The notes beneath the pieces are model-generated. The model saw only the letters and a list, made by a program, of their open reading frames with translations, ran no database searches and was not told the DNA's origin. A DNA stretch of 64,000 nt from the NCBI RefSeq assembly GCF_003013405.1, contig NZ_PXZL01000030.1, positions 248,001-312,000 of the forward strand. Reading direction: 5' to 3'. This DNA is from Brevibacillus formosus (GTDB lineage: Bacteria; Bacillota; Bacilli; Brevibacillales; Brevibacillaceae). Both the position numbers and the translations under genes were made by a program. Below, one piece after another: positions 1 through 15,996 of this stretch (within the stretch, counting starts at the first letter, position 1; each line of letters starts with the position of its first letter).

Positions 1-6913
<6,913 letters not shown>

Positions 6914-6957
6914 AAAAGGCTTTCACCCGCTCTTTGTAAAGAGAGGTGAAAGCCTTT
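6914..6957 (-). terminator. Terminator of prpE
   Basis: Stem AGGCTTTCACC / GGTGAAAGCCT followed on the minus strand by a T-run; it sits 14 bases after the prpE stop codon. Confidence 0.85.
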
Positions 6958-6970
6958 CGTTCTAGTTCTA

Positions 6971-7651
6971 TTACTCTACCGAGTAAACCTTTCGGCTGGG
7001 CAGCTCCAAGCAATGCAGACGGCCGCCGTATACTGCACCTCCGTCAATGCCAATGATTTTATTTTCTCCGTAAAACACATCATGTTTACCGTGCAAATAA
7101 CTGGTCGGCGTGTGACCAAAAACAACGGTCTTTTCCCCCTGGTAGCCTTTATGGAACTCATCACGTATCCACATCAGCAGGTACGGGTCAGTCTCCGCGA
7201 CCGGAGTCTCGGGATGTACACCCCCGTGAACAAAAATATAATCATCGGTTTCATAATAGCAGTCCAAGCCAGCCAAAAATTCCAGATGCTCTTTTATTGA
7301 CGAGGTGATTTCCAAGGCCTCCGGTGCGCCAGACTCCGTATCGGCTGCGGCATGACCATAACTCGCCAACGTCTTTTGTGCGCCGTTTCGGAACCATCGT
7401 TCGATAAAGACAGAATCTTGCTCGAATGATTTAACCATCATATGATCATGGTTGCCCATCAACACGATTGCCCCTTCTTCATGGAGCTGTTTAACCTTGT
7501 CGACGACCCCCTTCGACTCTGGCCCACGGTCTATATAATCACCTAGCAGGATCAATTGATCGTTTTGTGGATCGTACTGAATTTTCTCCATCAACGATTC
7601 CAGTTTCTCCAATTCCCCATGAATATCGCTGATTGCCAACAATCTTTTCAT
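6971..7651 (-). CDS. prpE: PrpE-like metallophosphoesterase
   Basis: A 226-residue calcineurin-like phosphoesterase of the PrpE / bacterial Ser-Thr phosphatase type, known to hydrolyse phosphoesters or diadenosine tetraphosphate with two metal ions. The metal-binding motifs are all present in order: SDIHGE near residue 8, GDYIDRG near 38, GNHDHM near 66, and FVHGG plus FGHTP in the C-terminal half. A GAAGGG ribosome binding site precedes the ATG. In Bacillus the PrpE protein has been tied to spore germination. It is monocistronic here, with its own terminator. Confidence 0.88.
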   Translation of the reverse strand: MKRLLAISDIHGELEKLESLMEKIQYDPQNDQLILLGDYIDRGPESKGVVDKVKQLHEEGAIVLMGNHDHMMVKSFEQDSVFIERWFRNGAQKTLASYGHAAADTESGAPEALEITSSIKEHLEFLAGLDCYYETDDYIFVHGGVHPETPVAETDPYLLMWIRDEFHKGYQGEKTVVFGHTPTSYLHGKHDVFYGENKIIGIDGGAVYGGRLHCLELPSRKVYSVE

Positions 7652-7770
7652 CCTACACCCTTCTTTCGCTCGTCTGCGGCTTCTCTTTCGTTACCGACAT
7701 GTCTCTCTATTGTACGCCCCCTTTCACCTGATTACCAGCATGTCTGTCCCTCGAAAGCTTGCAAACGTGA

Positions 7771-7810
7771 AAAAGCCCAGGCCCAAAAATCCTATCAGGC
7801 CAAGGCTTTT
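7771..7810 (-). terminator. Terminator of the nitroreductase gene (bidirectional)
   Basis: AAAAGCC-GGCC stem with its complement GGCC-GGCTTTT around a 14-base loop; A and T tracts on both sides. It lies 15 bases after the nitroreductase stop. Confidence 0.8.
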
Positions 7811-7824
7811 CCATATGTTCATGC

Positions 7825-8472
7825 TTATTTACTCGGCATCTCATTCCAGAACGTAATCTCTTCCACATCCAGGCGAGTCGTCGGATGACCAGGCTCTGCC
7901 GCTTTGCCGACTGCAATCAACATGACCGTTTCATATTGATCTGGGATTTGGAAAGCTTCCTTGAATTTCTCGCTGTTATAGCCTCCCATTGGTACTGTGT
8001 CATACCCTCTTGCCTTGGCAACGAGCATCAATTGCATCGAGACGAGACCTCCGTCTACCAAAGCAATTTCCTTGATGATTGCTCGATCCCGATTCTCATA
8101 ACGCTTGTTGATGTTGTCGATGAGTGTAGCTTTTACTTCCTCTGTCATGTAGCCTGCTTCTACCGCTTTTTTGTAAATGTTCCCGGCTTGTTTGTAGCCC
8201 TCATAATCAGCCAGGACTGCAATAATCGCCGCAGCCTCTACCACCTGCTTTTGGTTGAATGCGATGGGGAGAAGCTTCTCTTTCAATGGCTGTTCATCGA
8301 TAATCAAAAACCGCCATGGCTGGAGGTTGGAGCTGGAAGGTGCCAAGGTTGCTTCCTTTAGCATTTCCTTGATTTCATCCCGCGAGATTTTTGCTGTTGG
8401 ATCGTAATGACGTACGGAACGACGCTCCCGAATGACGTCCATAAAAGCCTTTTGATCGATAACTTTTTCCAT
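7825..8472 (-). CDS. Nitroreductase family protein (FMN-dependent NAD(P)H oxidoreductase)
   Basis: A 215-residue single-domain nitroreductase, predicted cytoplasmic homodimer reducing nitro compounds or quinones with FMN. The N-terminal ERRSVRHYDP motif (FMN phosphate binding) and the APSSSNLQPWRF motif near residue 45 are diagnostic, and the C-terminal PMGGYNSEKF region fits the YdgI/NfsB-like group. Start ATG follows TGGAGGATGG. A perfect palindrome lies 32-46 bases upstream, as expected for a gene switched by a redox-responsive HxlR- or MarR-type repressor; no such repressor is encoded next to it. Substrate cannot be read from the sequence. Confidence 0.88.
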   Translation of the reverse strand: MEKVIDQKAFMDVIRERRSVRHYDPTAKISRDEIKEMLKEATLAPSSSNLQPWRFLIIDEQPLKEKLLPIAFNQKQVVEAAAIIAVLADYEGYKQAGNIYKKAVEAGYMTEEVKATLIDNINKRYENRDRAIIKEIALVDGGLVSMQLMLVAKARGYDTVPMGGYNSEKFKEAFQIPDQYETVMLIAVGKAAEPGHPTTRLDVEEITFWNEMPSK

Positions 8473-8503
8473 GATTCCATCCTCCAGTAGTAAGTATACG
8501 AAT

Positions 8504-8518
8504 TTAGTAAGTTACTAA
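8504..8518. promoter_or_regulatory. Palindromic operator upstream of nitroreductase
   Basis: TTAGTAAGTTACTAA is a perfect 15-base palindrome centred on one G, flanked by further AGTAAG half-sites at 8488-8494. It sits in the promoter interval of the nitroreductase gene. AGTA/TACT half-sites resemble those of HxlR-family redox repressors (YodB, CatR); this assignment is inferred. Confidence 0.6.
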
Positions 8519-8587
8519 CTTTATTACACAACAACTCGTGTTCAAAATGTACCACATATTCCAATTCGCTGGCAATCTTTTTGTATG

Positions 8588-8656
8588 CAAAAAAACGCTT
8601 TGGCTAAGCGGCTCACATCCTGTCATGAATGCAAGCGCGTCACCAAAGCGTTTTTT
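8588..8656 (-). terminator. Terminator after the parE-parC-hypothetical unit
   Basis: AACGCTTTGG (8594-8603) pairs with CCAAAGCGTT (8643-8652) over a 39-base internal section that can fold further; a T-run follows on the minus strand. It lies directly after the stop of the small gene at 8658. Confidence 0.75.
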
Positions 8657-8657
8657 G

Positions 8658-8978
8658 TTAAACCGGAGAAAAAGCGGATAGCACGGCTGGCTGTCTCACG
8701 GTGTCTCCATTCGGGAGCTCGACAACGAGATAGCCACTTCCTTCGTCCTCAGCTGCTTCCCAACTCAAAGAAAAAGCTTTGCGGCTAAATGCTTCCTCTT
8801 CGTCCAGACAACCAAGCATCGTCTTCAGTGTGTCTGATGTGATCGGCACGGGCACACTTGCTCCTTGCTCTTGTGGAAGAGAGAGCAGTTTTGGCGCATC
8901 TTCGAAATATTGCACAGTATCGAGGAGCAGAGAAACCTGCTGCCAGCTTAGCGGTGAAACAAAGGCTTCAAACGCCAT
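8658..8978 (-). CDS. Conserved hypothetical protein (106 aa) downstream of parC
   Basis: Not recognised. A soluble acidic 106-residue protein without signal peptide or membrane segment; the C-terminal half (YLVVELPNGDTVRQP) looks like beta strands. It starts 17 bases after parC with an AAAGGA site inside the parC end, so it is translated from the parEC message, and a terminator follows. The position suggests co-expression with topoisomerase IV, not a related function. Confidence 0.7.
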   Translation of the reverse strand: MAFEAFVSPLSWQQVSLLLDTVQYFEDAPKLLSLPQEQGASVPVPITSDTLKTMLGCLDEEEAFSRKAFSLSWEAAEDEGSGYLVVELPNGDTVRQPAVLSAFSPV

Positions 8979-8994
8979 TTATTCATCATTCCTT

Positions 8995-11538
8995 TTATTC
9001 ACGATGATCTCCATTGAACAGGTTAGCCTGGACATTCGGCGTTTTCTGTTGTCCTGCTGGGCCAGCTCCGTCTCCTGAGCCTTTTGCAGTCGCTTCGTCC
9101 TTTGGTTCATCTGTCGGCAAAACGGTTTCAAAAGCCACTGCTTTTACCCCACCCTCAACAAGTTGTCGGCCGATGCCACCTTGCTCGTTGACGATCACTT
9201 GCTCTGTCTCAACAAGGGTCCATTCATTCTGGGACGTCCAGGCATAAACCGTTTCCTCGATGAACATCGCTACAAGCTCATGCGGATTGTTTTTTCGTTT
9301 GCGAATCAACTGTACGCCTTTGCCTGCGCGAGCCTGGAGTGGGATCGCAGCAATAGCTGTGCGTTTTACTACCCCTTCAGCGGTCAACAAGCTAAAGGCA
9401 CGAGAATCGACTTCTTCAATCGGAAGCATCGTGATGACGTCGTCGCCAGGAGCAAGTGCGATTGCTTTTACCCCGCTCGACGCTCTACCAGTAGCGCTGA
9501 CTTCACTGCGCTGGAATCGAATGCCCATGCCATCTTTCGTCGCACCGAGTATCGCCCCAGCTTCGTCCGCCACAAATACATTCACAAACTCGTCATCGTC
9601 GCCTTTTAGCTTTGCAGCTACCAACGCACTGGAACGATTCGTTTCGTATTCGGACAACGCCGTCTTTTTCATCAAACCATTTTTACTTACATGGTATACA
9701 TACAGCGGTTGTTTGAAGTTTTCTACGATCGTAAAGCCAACGATCCGCTGATTCTTCTCCAACGGGATGATGTTGACGAGGGCCGAACCGATATCCTTCC
9801 ACTTATCGTCCGGGAAGGCGTTAACCAGTGTGGCGAAGTATTTACCGTCCTGCGTAAAGAATAGAGCTGTGTGAGACGTATTCGTCTCCATGAAATAACG
9901 GACACGGTCTCCTTCTTTTACCCCACATGTCTCCAGCGTTCCCCCCACTGATTTGAAGGAGCGCGGGCTCGTCCGCTTGATATATCCTTCGTTTGTGAGG
10001 GTAACAATGCAATCTTCGGCATTGATTTGCATCGCGATATCGATTTTGATTTCCTCGATCTCGCCCTGGATTTCTGTCAGGCGCTCTTCTGCGTATTTTT
10101 TCTTGATCTCGTTCAGCTCGCCTGTAATGACTTGAATCAGCTTTTTCTCGCTTGCCAAAATCGATTTCAGTTCCTCGATTTCTTTTGCCAGTGTAGCCAA
10201 TTCTTTTTCCAGCTTGACGATATCCAAACGTGTCAAAGAAGCGAGCTGAATGCTCAAGATCGCATCTGCTTGGTTTTCGGTGAAGCCGTATTTCTCCATG
10301 ATGTTTTTCTTAGCATCTGCACGGTCTTCCGAATCCATAATCGTATCGACGATCTGACGCAAAATAGACTTGGCACGAATCAAGCCTTCCACGATATGCT
10401 CGCGGCTTTGCTTTCGATTCAGATCATATTGGCAGCGATTCGTGACGACTTCTTTTTGGTGGTCAATGTACGCCCCCAACAAAGCCTTGAGTCCCATCTG
10501 GCGGATGGTCCCCTCATGAATCACGTTCATGTTGTAATTGTAATAGATTTGCAGATCCGTATTTTTGTACAGGTAGTTGAGAATCGCCTGCTCATCCGCT
10601 TCCTTGCGAATATCCACTACGATACGGACTTTTTTCTGCTCGGCCTCTTTGCGACCGGTTTCATCACGAACCGCCAGTGCACCCTCGATTTTTCGCTCCA
10701 TTACGAGCTCATCGATCTGGCCGACGAGCTTCGACTTGACCACTTCGTAAGGGATTTCGGAAATGACGATTTTTTTGATCTTGCCGCCTTTTGGCTCCTC
10801 TACATGGGTCTTCCCGCGAATGATGAATTGGCCACGGCCTGTCTCAAACGCCTTGCGAATTCCGGACACCCCTTGAACAATGCCGCCTGTCGGAAAATCT
10901 GGACCTTTGACGTGCTGCATCAACTCATCCAGCGAGATATTCGGGTTCTTCATTTGTGCAACAGCTGCATCAATGACCTCCCCCAAATTGTGCGTAGGGA
11001 TGTCTGTTGCAAAACCAACCGCGATCCCGGCAGCTCCATTCACGAGAAGATTAGGAAACCGTGAAGGCAATACTGCCGGTTGTTGAGCGGAGTTGTCGTA
11101 GTTCGGGATGAATGTAACCGTATCCTTTTCAATATCACGCAAAAGCTCATTGGCCAATGCCGACAATCTGGATTCGGTATAACGCATAGCGGCTGGCGGG
11201 TCTGCGTCCAAGCTACCAAAGTTTCCATGGCCTTGAATGAGCACCTGGCGCATTTTCCACCATTGCGCCATCCGCACCATCGTTTCGTAAATCGCCGAGT
11301 CACCGTGCGGGTGATAGGTACCCATCACGTACCCGACCGTTTTCGCAGATTTACGGTATGGTTTATCGTTCGTGTTGCCTTCTTGGTACATAGCATATAA
11401 AATCCGGCGCTGTACCGGTTTTAGTCCATCGCGAGCATCTGGGATCGCACGTGAGAGAATAACCAGATTGGCGTAGTCCCCAAAGCGCTTTCCCATAATC
11501 TCCGCGAAGCTCTGATTAATAATTTGATTGGACAGCAT
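8995..11538 (-). CDS. parC: DNA topoisomerase IV subunit A
   Basis: An 847-residue type IIA topoisomerase A subunit that breaks and rejoins DNA to decatenate daughter chromosomes. Catalytic tyrosine is Tyr120 in AAMRYTE; the quinolone-resistance region reads [10 protein letters not shown] with Ser81 and Glu85, the residues usual in drug-sensitive Gram-positive ParC. The C-terminal domain (about 500-810) has the repeated blades of the family, and a low-complexity tail follows. ATG start two bases after the parE stop, with GGGGGAGG inside the parE end, shows a parE-parC operon. The parE partner rather than a gyrB supports ParC over GyrA. Confidence 0.95.
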   Translation of the reverse strand: MLSNQIINQSFAEIMGKRFGDYANLVILSRAIPDARDGLKPVQRRILYAMYQEGNTNDKPYRKSAKTVGYVMGTYHPHGDSAIYETMVRMAQWWKMRQVLIQGHGNFGSLDADPPAAMRYTESRLSALANELLRDIEKDTVTFIPNYDNSAQQPAVLPSRFPNLLVNGAAGIAVGFATDIPTHNLGEVIDAAVAQMKNPNISLDELMQHVKGPDFPTGGIVQGVSGIRKAFETGRGQFIIRGKTHVEEPKGGKIKKIVISEIPYEVVKSKLVGQIDELVMERKIEGALAVRDETGRKEAEQKKVRIVVDIRKEADEQAILNYLYKNTDLQIYYNYNMNVIHEGTIRQMGLKALLGAYIDHQKEVVTNRCQYDLNRKQSREHIVEGLIRAKSILRQIVDTIMDSEDRADAKKNIMEKYGFTENQADAILSIQLASLTRLDIVKLEKELATLAKEIEELKSILASEKKLIQVITGELNEIKKKYAEERLTEIQGEIEEIKIDIAMQINAEDCIVTLTNEGYIKRTSPRSFKSVGGTLETCGVKEGDRVRYFMETNTSHTALFFTQDGKYFATLVNAFPDDKWKDIGSALVNIIPLEKNQRIVGFTIVENFKQPLYVYHVSKNGLMKKTALSEYETNRSSALVAAKLKGDDDEFVNVFVADEAGAILGATKDGMGIRFQRSEVSATGRASSGVKAIALAPGDDVITMLPIEEVDSRAFSLLTAEGVVKRTAIAAIPLQARAGKGVQLIRKRKNNPHELVAMFIEETVYAWTSQNEWTLVETEQVIVNEQGGIGRQLVEGGVKAVAFETVLPTDEPKDEATAKGSGDGAGPAGQQKTPNVQANLFNGDHRE

Positions 11539-11540
11539 GC

Positions 11541-13511
11541 TTATTCATCCTCCCCCACTTCAAAGGTGACGTGGTTCTCGATCCACTCACGCCGTGGCGG
11601 GACTTTGTCACCCATCAAAACCGTTACCAGCTTCTCACAGTGAGCGAGGTCTTCCAGTTCAACCTTAATGAGCTTGCGCGTCTCAGGGTCCATGGTTGTT
11701 TCCCAGAGCTGATCGGCGTTCATCTCACCCAAACCTTTGTAGCGCTGCACTTCAGCACCGCGTCCAGCCTTTTTCAACGCCTGTTCCAGCTCGTAATCGC
11801 TCCAACAGTAAATCGCCTCTGTTTGCTTGCCCTTACTTTGCTTTTTCACCTGATACAGAGGCGGTTGGGCAATATACAAGTGACCAGCTGCAATCATTGG
11901 GCGCATGTAGCGGAAGAAGAAGGTCAGCAGCAGCGTTTGAATATGGGAGCCGTCAACGTCCGCGTCGGACATGATGATTACTTTGTCAAATGCACAGTTT
12001 TCAATGGAAAACTCTTCGCCAATATCGGTTTCAAGCACCTCTAAGATCGTGCGGAACTCTTCATTCGCCAATACCTCGGATAGCTTTGCTTTTTCCGTGT
12101 TCAACGGCTTTCCGCGCAGGCTGAACAAGGCTTGGAACTCTGAATTACGCGCTTGTTTTGCAGAGCCACCCGCAGAATCCCCCTCGACGAGGAAGAGCTC
12201 ATTGCGCTTGGAATCTCTGTATTGTGGCGGAGTGAACTTTTCCGAAATCGATTTGCGCTTTTTCGCGGTTTTGCCTTTCTTGTCGCCGCGCAGGGCTTCG
12301 CGTTGTTTGCGCAGCTCTTCGCGAATCTCAGCAGAACGCAATGCCTTGTCAATCAGCAGCTTGCCTATTTCCGGATTTTCCTCGAGGAAGAAGCCTAGCT
12401 TTTCGGAAACAATCTGTTCTACAATTGCCCGTGCTTCTTCGTTCCCCAGCTTGTCTTTTGTTTGGGACTCAAACTGGACGTCAGCCATTTGCAATGACAA
12501 TACACCGAGGAAACCTTCCCGCAAATCGTTTCCAGTCAAGTTCGGGTCCTTTTCTTTCAAGTACCCTTTTTTCCGGGCAAATTCGTTAAAGATCCGGGTC
12601 GTGCCGTTACGGAAGCCCGTAACATGGGTTCCGCCGTCAGTTGTTACAATCGAGTTGACATAGGACACCAGTGTCTCTGCATAGCCGTCATTGTACTGAA
12701 AAGCCAGCTCCACATAGATATTGTCCTTTTCCCCTTCGAAGTAAACGATCGGATGGAGCGTATTTTTCCCCTCGTTCAAGTAAGAAACGTATGATTTCAA
12801 GCCATCTTCGAAGTAAAACTCTTCCCGTTTCTTTTCAGGTCCACGCTCGTCAATCAAAACCATGCGCAGCTTTTTCAGAAGGAATGCCGTTTCACGAAAA
12901 CGATCGCGGATCGTCTCATAGTCAAAGCGAGCATTGCCAAACACTGCGTCATCCGGCAGAAAACGTACCGTTGTTCCTGTGCGTTTGGTGTTCCCTGTGA
13001 CTTCAAGACCGGTAACCGGTTTACCGACGTGCTCAGTTCCATTTGCATCCACTACATACTCAAAGCGTTGCTTATGAATTTTGCCTTCCCGGTGGATTTC
13101 GACCTCAAGCCATTTGGACAAGGCGACAACGACGCTGGAGCCTACCCCGTGCAAGCCACCACTTTTTTTATATCCGCCTCCGCCGAATTTACCACCGGCA
13201 TGGAGTGTCGTAAAAATAACCTCTGGTACCGGTCGGCCAGTCTTGTGCATACCCGTTGGGATTCCGCGTCCATGGTCCTCTACACTGACACTGCCATCCT
13301 TGTACAAAGTGACGATGATGCTATCATTAACGCCGGCAAGCGCCTCGTCTTTGGCGTTATCTACAATTTCCCACAGCAGATGATGCAGGCCACGCGAGCC
13401 CGTGGAGCCTATGTACATTCCAGGGCGCTTTCGAACGGCAATCAAGCCTTCTAAGACCTGAATATCTTCTTCCGTATACGTTAATGTTTGCTGTGTTTCT
13501 GTTTCCTTCAA
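11541..13511 (-). CDS. parE: DNA topoisomerase IV subunit B
   Basis: A 656-residue ATPase subunit of topoisomerase IV. GHKL ATPase motifs: [28 protein letters not shown]; Toprim motifs: [16 protein letters not shown] and [10 protein letters not shown]-terminal [18 protein letters not shown]. Start is taken as TTG at 13511, preceded by AGAGGGGAG six bases upstream; this gives 656 residues, matching the family length. The in-frame ATG at 13625 would add 38 residues without homology and has no good ribosome binding site. A promoter at 13667-13696 (TTGAAT, 18 bases, TACAAT) fits a transcript starting near 13660. Confidence 0.95.
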   Translation of the reverse strand: MKETETQQTLTYTEEDIQVLEGLIAVRKRPGMYIGSTGSRGLHHLLWEIVDNAKDEALAGVNDSIIVTLYKDGSVSVEDHGRGIPTGMHKTGRPVPEVIFTTLHAGGKFGGGGYKKSGGLHGVGSSVVVALSKWLEVEIHREGKIHKQRFEYVVDANGTEHVGKPVTGLEVTGNTKRTGTTVRFLPDDAVFGNARFDYETIRDRFRETAFLLKKLRMVLIDERGPEKKREEFYFEDGLKSYVSYLNEGKNTLHPIVYFEGEKDNIYVELAFQYNDGYAETLVSYVNSIVTTDGGTHVTGFRNGTTRIFNEFARKKGYLKEKDPNLTGNDLREGFLGVLSLQMADVQFESQTKDKLGNEEARAIVEQIVSEKLGFFLEENPEIGKLLIDKALRSAEIREELRKQREALRGDKKGKTAKKRKSISEKFTPPQYRDSKRNELFLVEGDSAGGSAKQARNSEFQALFSLRGKPLNTEKAKLSEVLANEEFRTILEVLETDIGEEFSIENCAFDKVIIMSDADVDGSHIQTLLLTFFFRYMRPMIAAGHLYIAQPPLYQVKKQSKGKQTEAIYCWSDYELEQALKKAGRGAEVQRYKGLGEMNADQLWETTMDPETRKLIKVELEDLAHCEKLVTVLMGDKVPPRREWIENHVTFEVGEDE

Positions 13512-13666
13512 TCGCGCTCTCCCCTCTACTCTTCGGACACGTAGAAAAACGATCATGCCTTTTTTACTGATGGCTAGGGTCGTATTCACCTTTTTTGAAA
13601 AACGCCGAGATGATTCAATCCCCATGAGAGGAACGTTTTCCTAATAAAAGCGAACACTTAATCGCT

Positions 13667-13696
13667 ATTGTACCGTATGGTTCCCATAGTATTCAA
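13667..13696 (-). promoter_or_regulatory. Candidate promoter of parE-parC
   Basis: On the minus strand: TTGAAT (13696-13691), an 18-base spacer, TACAAT (13672-13667). Start would be near 13660, about 150 bases before parE. Confidence 0.5.
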
Positions 13697-13716
13697 CGCC
13701 AGTAGCAAAATGGGGC

Positions 13717-13805
13717 AAAAAAGCCACCTCGCCCCTAGCGAGATGGCCGATTCTTCTCAGTATTCCTCGTTTCGCATTCGTTCTGTACATGACATGCATA
13801 TTCCA
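13717..13805 (-). ncRNA. Candidate small RNA of about 90 nt upstream of parE
   Basis: A complete transcription unit with no gene: an extended -10 promoter (see 13812-13841), about 60 bases, then a stem GCCATCTCGC / GCGAGGTGGC (13747-13738 with 13732-13723) followed by six T on the minus strand. parE has its own promoter beyond the terminator, so this is either an independent sRNA or a parEC attenuator. No ribosome binding site supports a peptide. Confidence 0.45.
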
Positions 13806-13811
13806 TTAATT

Positions 13812-13841
13812 AGTGTAGCACTAATGGTGAAGATTGGTCAA
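13812..13841 (-). promoter_or_regulatory. Extended -10 promoter of the candidate small RNA
   Basis: On the minus strand: TTGACC (13841-13836), 18-base spacer ending in TGC, TACACT (13817-13812). TG one base before the -10 makes it an extended -10 promoter. Confidence 0.55.
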
Positions 13842-14040
13842 AACGAAAAACCAAAACATTTGTTTCCCTTTTTCTATTTCTTCCCCCACAGCGTAAATCC
13901 TGCTACGATCAAGGAAAATATGTCAACTGTTCTTACGTAGCATTCATCGCCGTGCTTCAGGTATTTCCATTCATCCGCGTTTTTGCTTTGGGCATCCTAG
14001 TAAGGCATCGATTCCTGAGGCGAAAAAGGGGGGAATACTT

Positions 14041-14418
14041 TTGATCAGTGCTACCAAGCCGTTTGTCAAATTCCATAAGTATGATGCTGAGCTAGCTTCT
14101 GACGTTCACGCGTTAAATTCTGCCGGATACAACAGTGACGACATCTGGGTTTTGAAATGGAATCCTGATAAAAATCACTCCAATCAACGAAACAATTTTT
14201 ATAAATACAGTACCCACTTTGAAAGTGCCGTCGGTCACATTGACAGCATGGCGCATTTCTTTGACAATGGCGGTAAAGAACTCCGTACCCGTCTCGAAAA
14301 GCTAGGTCTTACGAAAGACGAGTGCTCTGCTTTGGTTCGGGAACTGCAAGAAACCGACTATACATGCCTTCTCGTTGTACGAGACCTTAAGGATAACATT
14401 ATTAAAATGAATGACTGA
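14041..14418 (+). CDS. General stress protein 17M-like (YflT family)
   Basis: A 125-residue cytoplasmic protein. The opening (KPFVKFHKYDAELASDVHALNSAGYNSDDIWVL) fits the N-terminal domain of heat-induced stress proteins of the YflT / GSP17M type, whose molecular role is unknown. TTG start, eight bases after a GGGGGGA site. The family is usually under general stress control, but no sigma-B promoter can be defended here. Single gene with a terminator directly behind. Confidence 0.65.
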   Translation: MISATKPFVKFHKYDAELASDVHALNSAGYNSDDIWVLKWNPDKNHSNQRNNFYKYSTHFESAVGHIDSMAHFFDNGGKELRTRLEKLGLTKDECSALVRELQETDYTCLLVVRDLKDNIIKMND

Positions 14419-14433
14419 TCGACCGCAAGAAAA

Positions 14434-14466
14434 AGCCACTGCTTGGGTTTTAACGCCAGCAGTGGC
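14434..14466. terminator. Bidirectional terminator between convergent genes
   Basis: GCCACTGCT / AGCAGTGGC stem, with A-rich left and T-containing right flanks. It serves the stress gene on the plus strand and the DUF1292 gene on the minus strand. Confidence 0.75.
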
Positions 14467-14488
14467 TTGTTTCATTCATACACCGGGA

Positions 14489-14797
14489 TTACTTGTCTTC
14501 TTTAATAAGTTCGATGCCTTCCAGCACTTCGTTCAGCTTCGCGTAAACAGTGCTTTCCTCATCTTCTTCCAATGGTACCATTTCGCCGCCGTCCACTTGG
14601 AATACGAAGATATCCACTTCTTCATCTTCTTCGCTTTCCTCATCTTCCACAGCTTCAGCCAAGGCAATATATTCTTTACCGTTCAGGTCGAACATAGCCA
14701 ATACTTCAAAATCCCCCAACGGCTCACCATTTTCGTCATCCAATGTAATGATATCGCCCAACTCGAGGTCTTTGTTCTCTTCTGTCAATGTGTTCAC
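14489..14797 (-). CDS. DUF1292 family protein (YrzB-like)
   Basis: A 102-residue very acidic protein with glutamate-rich stretches (EDEESEEDEEVD) of the DUF1292 family, known in Firmicutes as YrzB and of unknown function. The core pattern ITLDDENGEPLGDFEVLAMFDLNGKEYIAL is typical. GTG at 14797 is the annotated start; a TTG nine bases further in has a better distance from AAGGA and could be the real one. Confidence 0.8.
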   Translation of the reverse strand: MNTLTEENKDLELGDIITLDDENGEPLGDFEVLAMFDLNGKEYIALAEAVEDEESEEDEEVDIFVFQVDGGEMVPLEEDEESTVYAKLNEVLEGIELIKEDK

Positions 14798-14893
14798 GTC
14801 CTTATGCTGATATTCGTACTCGGTTCCATCATACCGTTTTTTTCCGGGAGAAGCAAACAGGCGAATAACTCTGTGCCTTTCCTGTCCATGAAA

Positions 14894-14921
14894 AACAACC
14901 TACCACGTTTGGCAGGTTGTT
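14894..14921 (-). terminator. Terminator of the ECF sigma / ABC transporter operon
   Basis: AACAACCTACC / GGCAGGTTGTT stem with a T-run on the minus strand, six bases past the last small gene of the operon. Confidence 0.8.
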
Positions 14922-14927
14922 AGCTGA

Positions 14928-15098
14928 TTACTCACTATACTCTTCAAGAACACCTTTTTCAAGCAAAAATGCTTCTTCTGCCTGAAGAATGGTCACGATC
15001 GCTTCGCGTTTGACATACATTCCAGCGGATGCCAGACGGCTCTCAATCGCACGAAGCAGTTCTTCAAAATCAATGATCTGCACTTGTTGATCGCTCAC
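14928..15098 (-). CDS. Small hypothetical protein (56 aa), last gene of the ECF/ABC operon
   Basis: Not recognised. A 56-residue acidic, probably helical protein (FEELLRAIESRLASAGMYVKREAIVTILQAEEAFL). The GTG start at 15098 is chosen because AAGGGAGG lies seven bases upstream; longer in-frame versions reach back into the permease gene and have no site. It follows the permease by 31 bases and precedes the operon terminator. Confidence 0.7.
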   Translation of the reverse strand: MSDQQVQIIDFEELLRAIESRLASAGMYVKREAIVTILQAEEAFLLEKGVLEEYSE

Positions 15099-15129
15099 AA
15101 AAAAACCTCCCTTTTCCCATACACCTTTC

Positions 15130-15996
15130 TCATTGTACACGAACAGGTCGTTTCTTCCAACTCCACCATTTCCGGCGAATTGGTTGTAACAAATAAGCGC
15201 TCCAGATGACGAGCACAAAGGAAAGAACCACGTACACACATGAGAAAAACAACCACGGTGCAAAGGTGATGTCGTTGGATTGATCGAACGACTCGCCTAA
15301 AATATCCAACAGCACGATGATAGGATTCATCCCTGCCAACATCTGCAGCTCATACATGCTCCAGACATTTGAATTGACGTACCGTTCCGGATATGCCTGT
15401 TGCAAGGACTCACCGATAAAAAAGAACAGCAAGCCAGTACCTACCACAAAAAAGAAGGCAATGCCGTAAGTGGTGACCGTCGAAATCGATGTTCGCTTAA
15501 TCCAAGTAGAGCAGAACAATCCCAGCGACCCGAGAAAAAACATATTCACTGCGAGAAAAAGGACGAGCTGGGCCATTTGTTCCGGGGAGACGCTACCGTA
15601 CAGCATCACGATACTGTACAAAGGCATCGAGGCAACCAAAAGCAGTGTGGAGAAAGCCAAAGACGTAATGAGCTTGCTCAAAATAATCGTGCGCGTCGAC
15701 AACTGGGTCGTCAGCAAAATATGCAAGGTCTGGCGTTCTCTCTCCCCACTGATCGCTCCAGCAGTCAGGGCAGGTGCCACAAAGCAAACCATCGCGTAGT
15801 GTATCCCCGCGGATATCAGTAACAGATCGCGGTTATCCCCTAACGATTCAGCCTTTAGGGGGTCCATGAGCAAAAAGCCCATCGGTATTCCCCCCATGAC
15901 TAATAAGTAAATCGCTAATATAAGCATGGTCTTTCTCGAGCGGAATCTTTCCCGCATTTCTTTTACCAAAAGTGGATTGAACAAGAAGTCGCTCAC
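15130..15996 (-). CDS. ABC-2 type transporter permease
   Basis: A 288-residue polytopic membrane protein of the ABC-2 permease type with six likely membrane segments (about 23-42, 65-85, 108-132, 143-165, 175-198, 247-270). The conserved cytosolic GAISGERERQTLHILLTT motif that docks to the ATPase is present near residue 80. GTG start overlaps the ATPase stop by four bases, so the two are translationally coupled. Substrate unknown; this permease type usually exports peptides, lipids or drugs. Confidence 0.88.
   Translation of the reverse strand: MSDFLFNPLLVKEMRERFRSRKTMLILAIYLLVMGGIPMGFLLMDPLKAESLGDNRDLLLISAGIHYAMVCFVAPALTAGAISGERERQTLHILLTTQLSTRTIILSKLITSLAFSTLLLVASMPLYSIVMLYGSVSPEQMAQLVLFLAVNMFFLGSLGLFCSTWIKRTSISTVTTYGIAFFFVVGTGLLFFFIGESLQQAYPERYVNSNVWSMYELQMLAGMNPIIVLLDILGESFDQSNDITFAPWLFFSCVYVVLSFVLVIWSAYLLQPIRRKWWSWKKRPVRVQ

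Noticed and set aside
8585..8788. 67-codon plus-strand frame next to the nitroreductase gene
   Set aside because: Its first part is the terminator stem of the facing gene and the remainder is antisense to the 106-residue hypothetical gene.
13512..13625. N-terminal extension of parE from an ATG at 13625
   Set aside because: The extra 38 residues have no homology and no ribosome binding site; TTG 13511 has a strong site and gives the family length.
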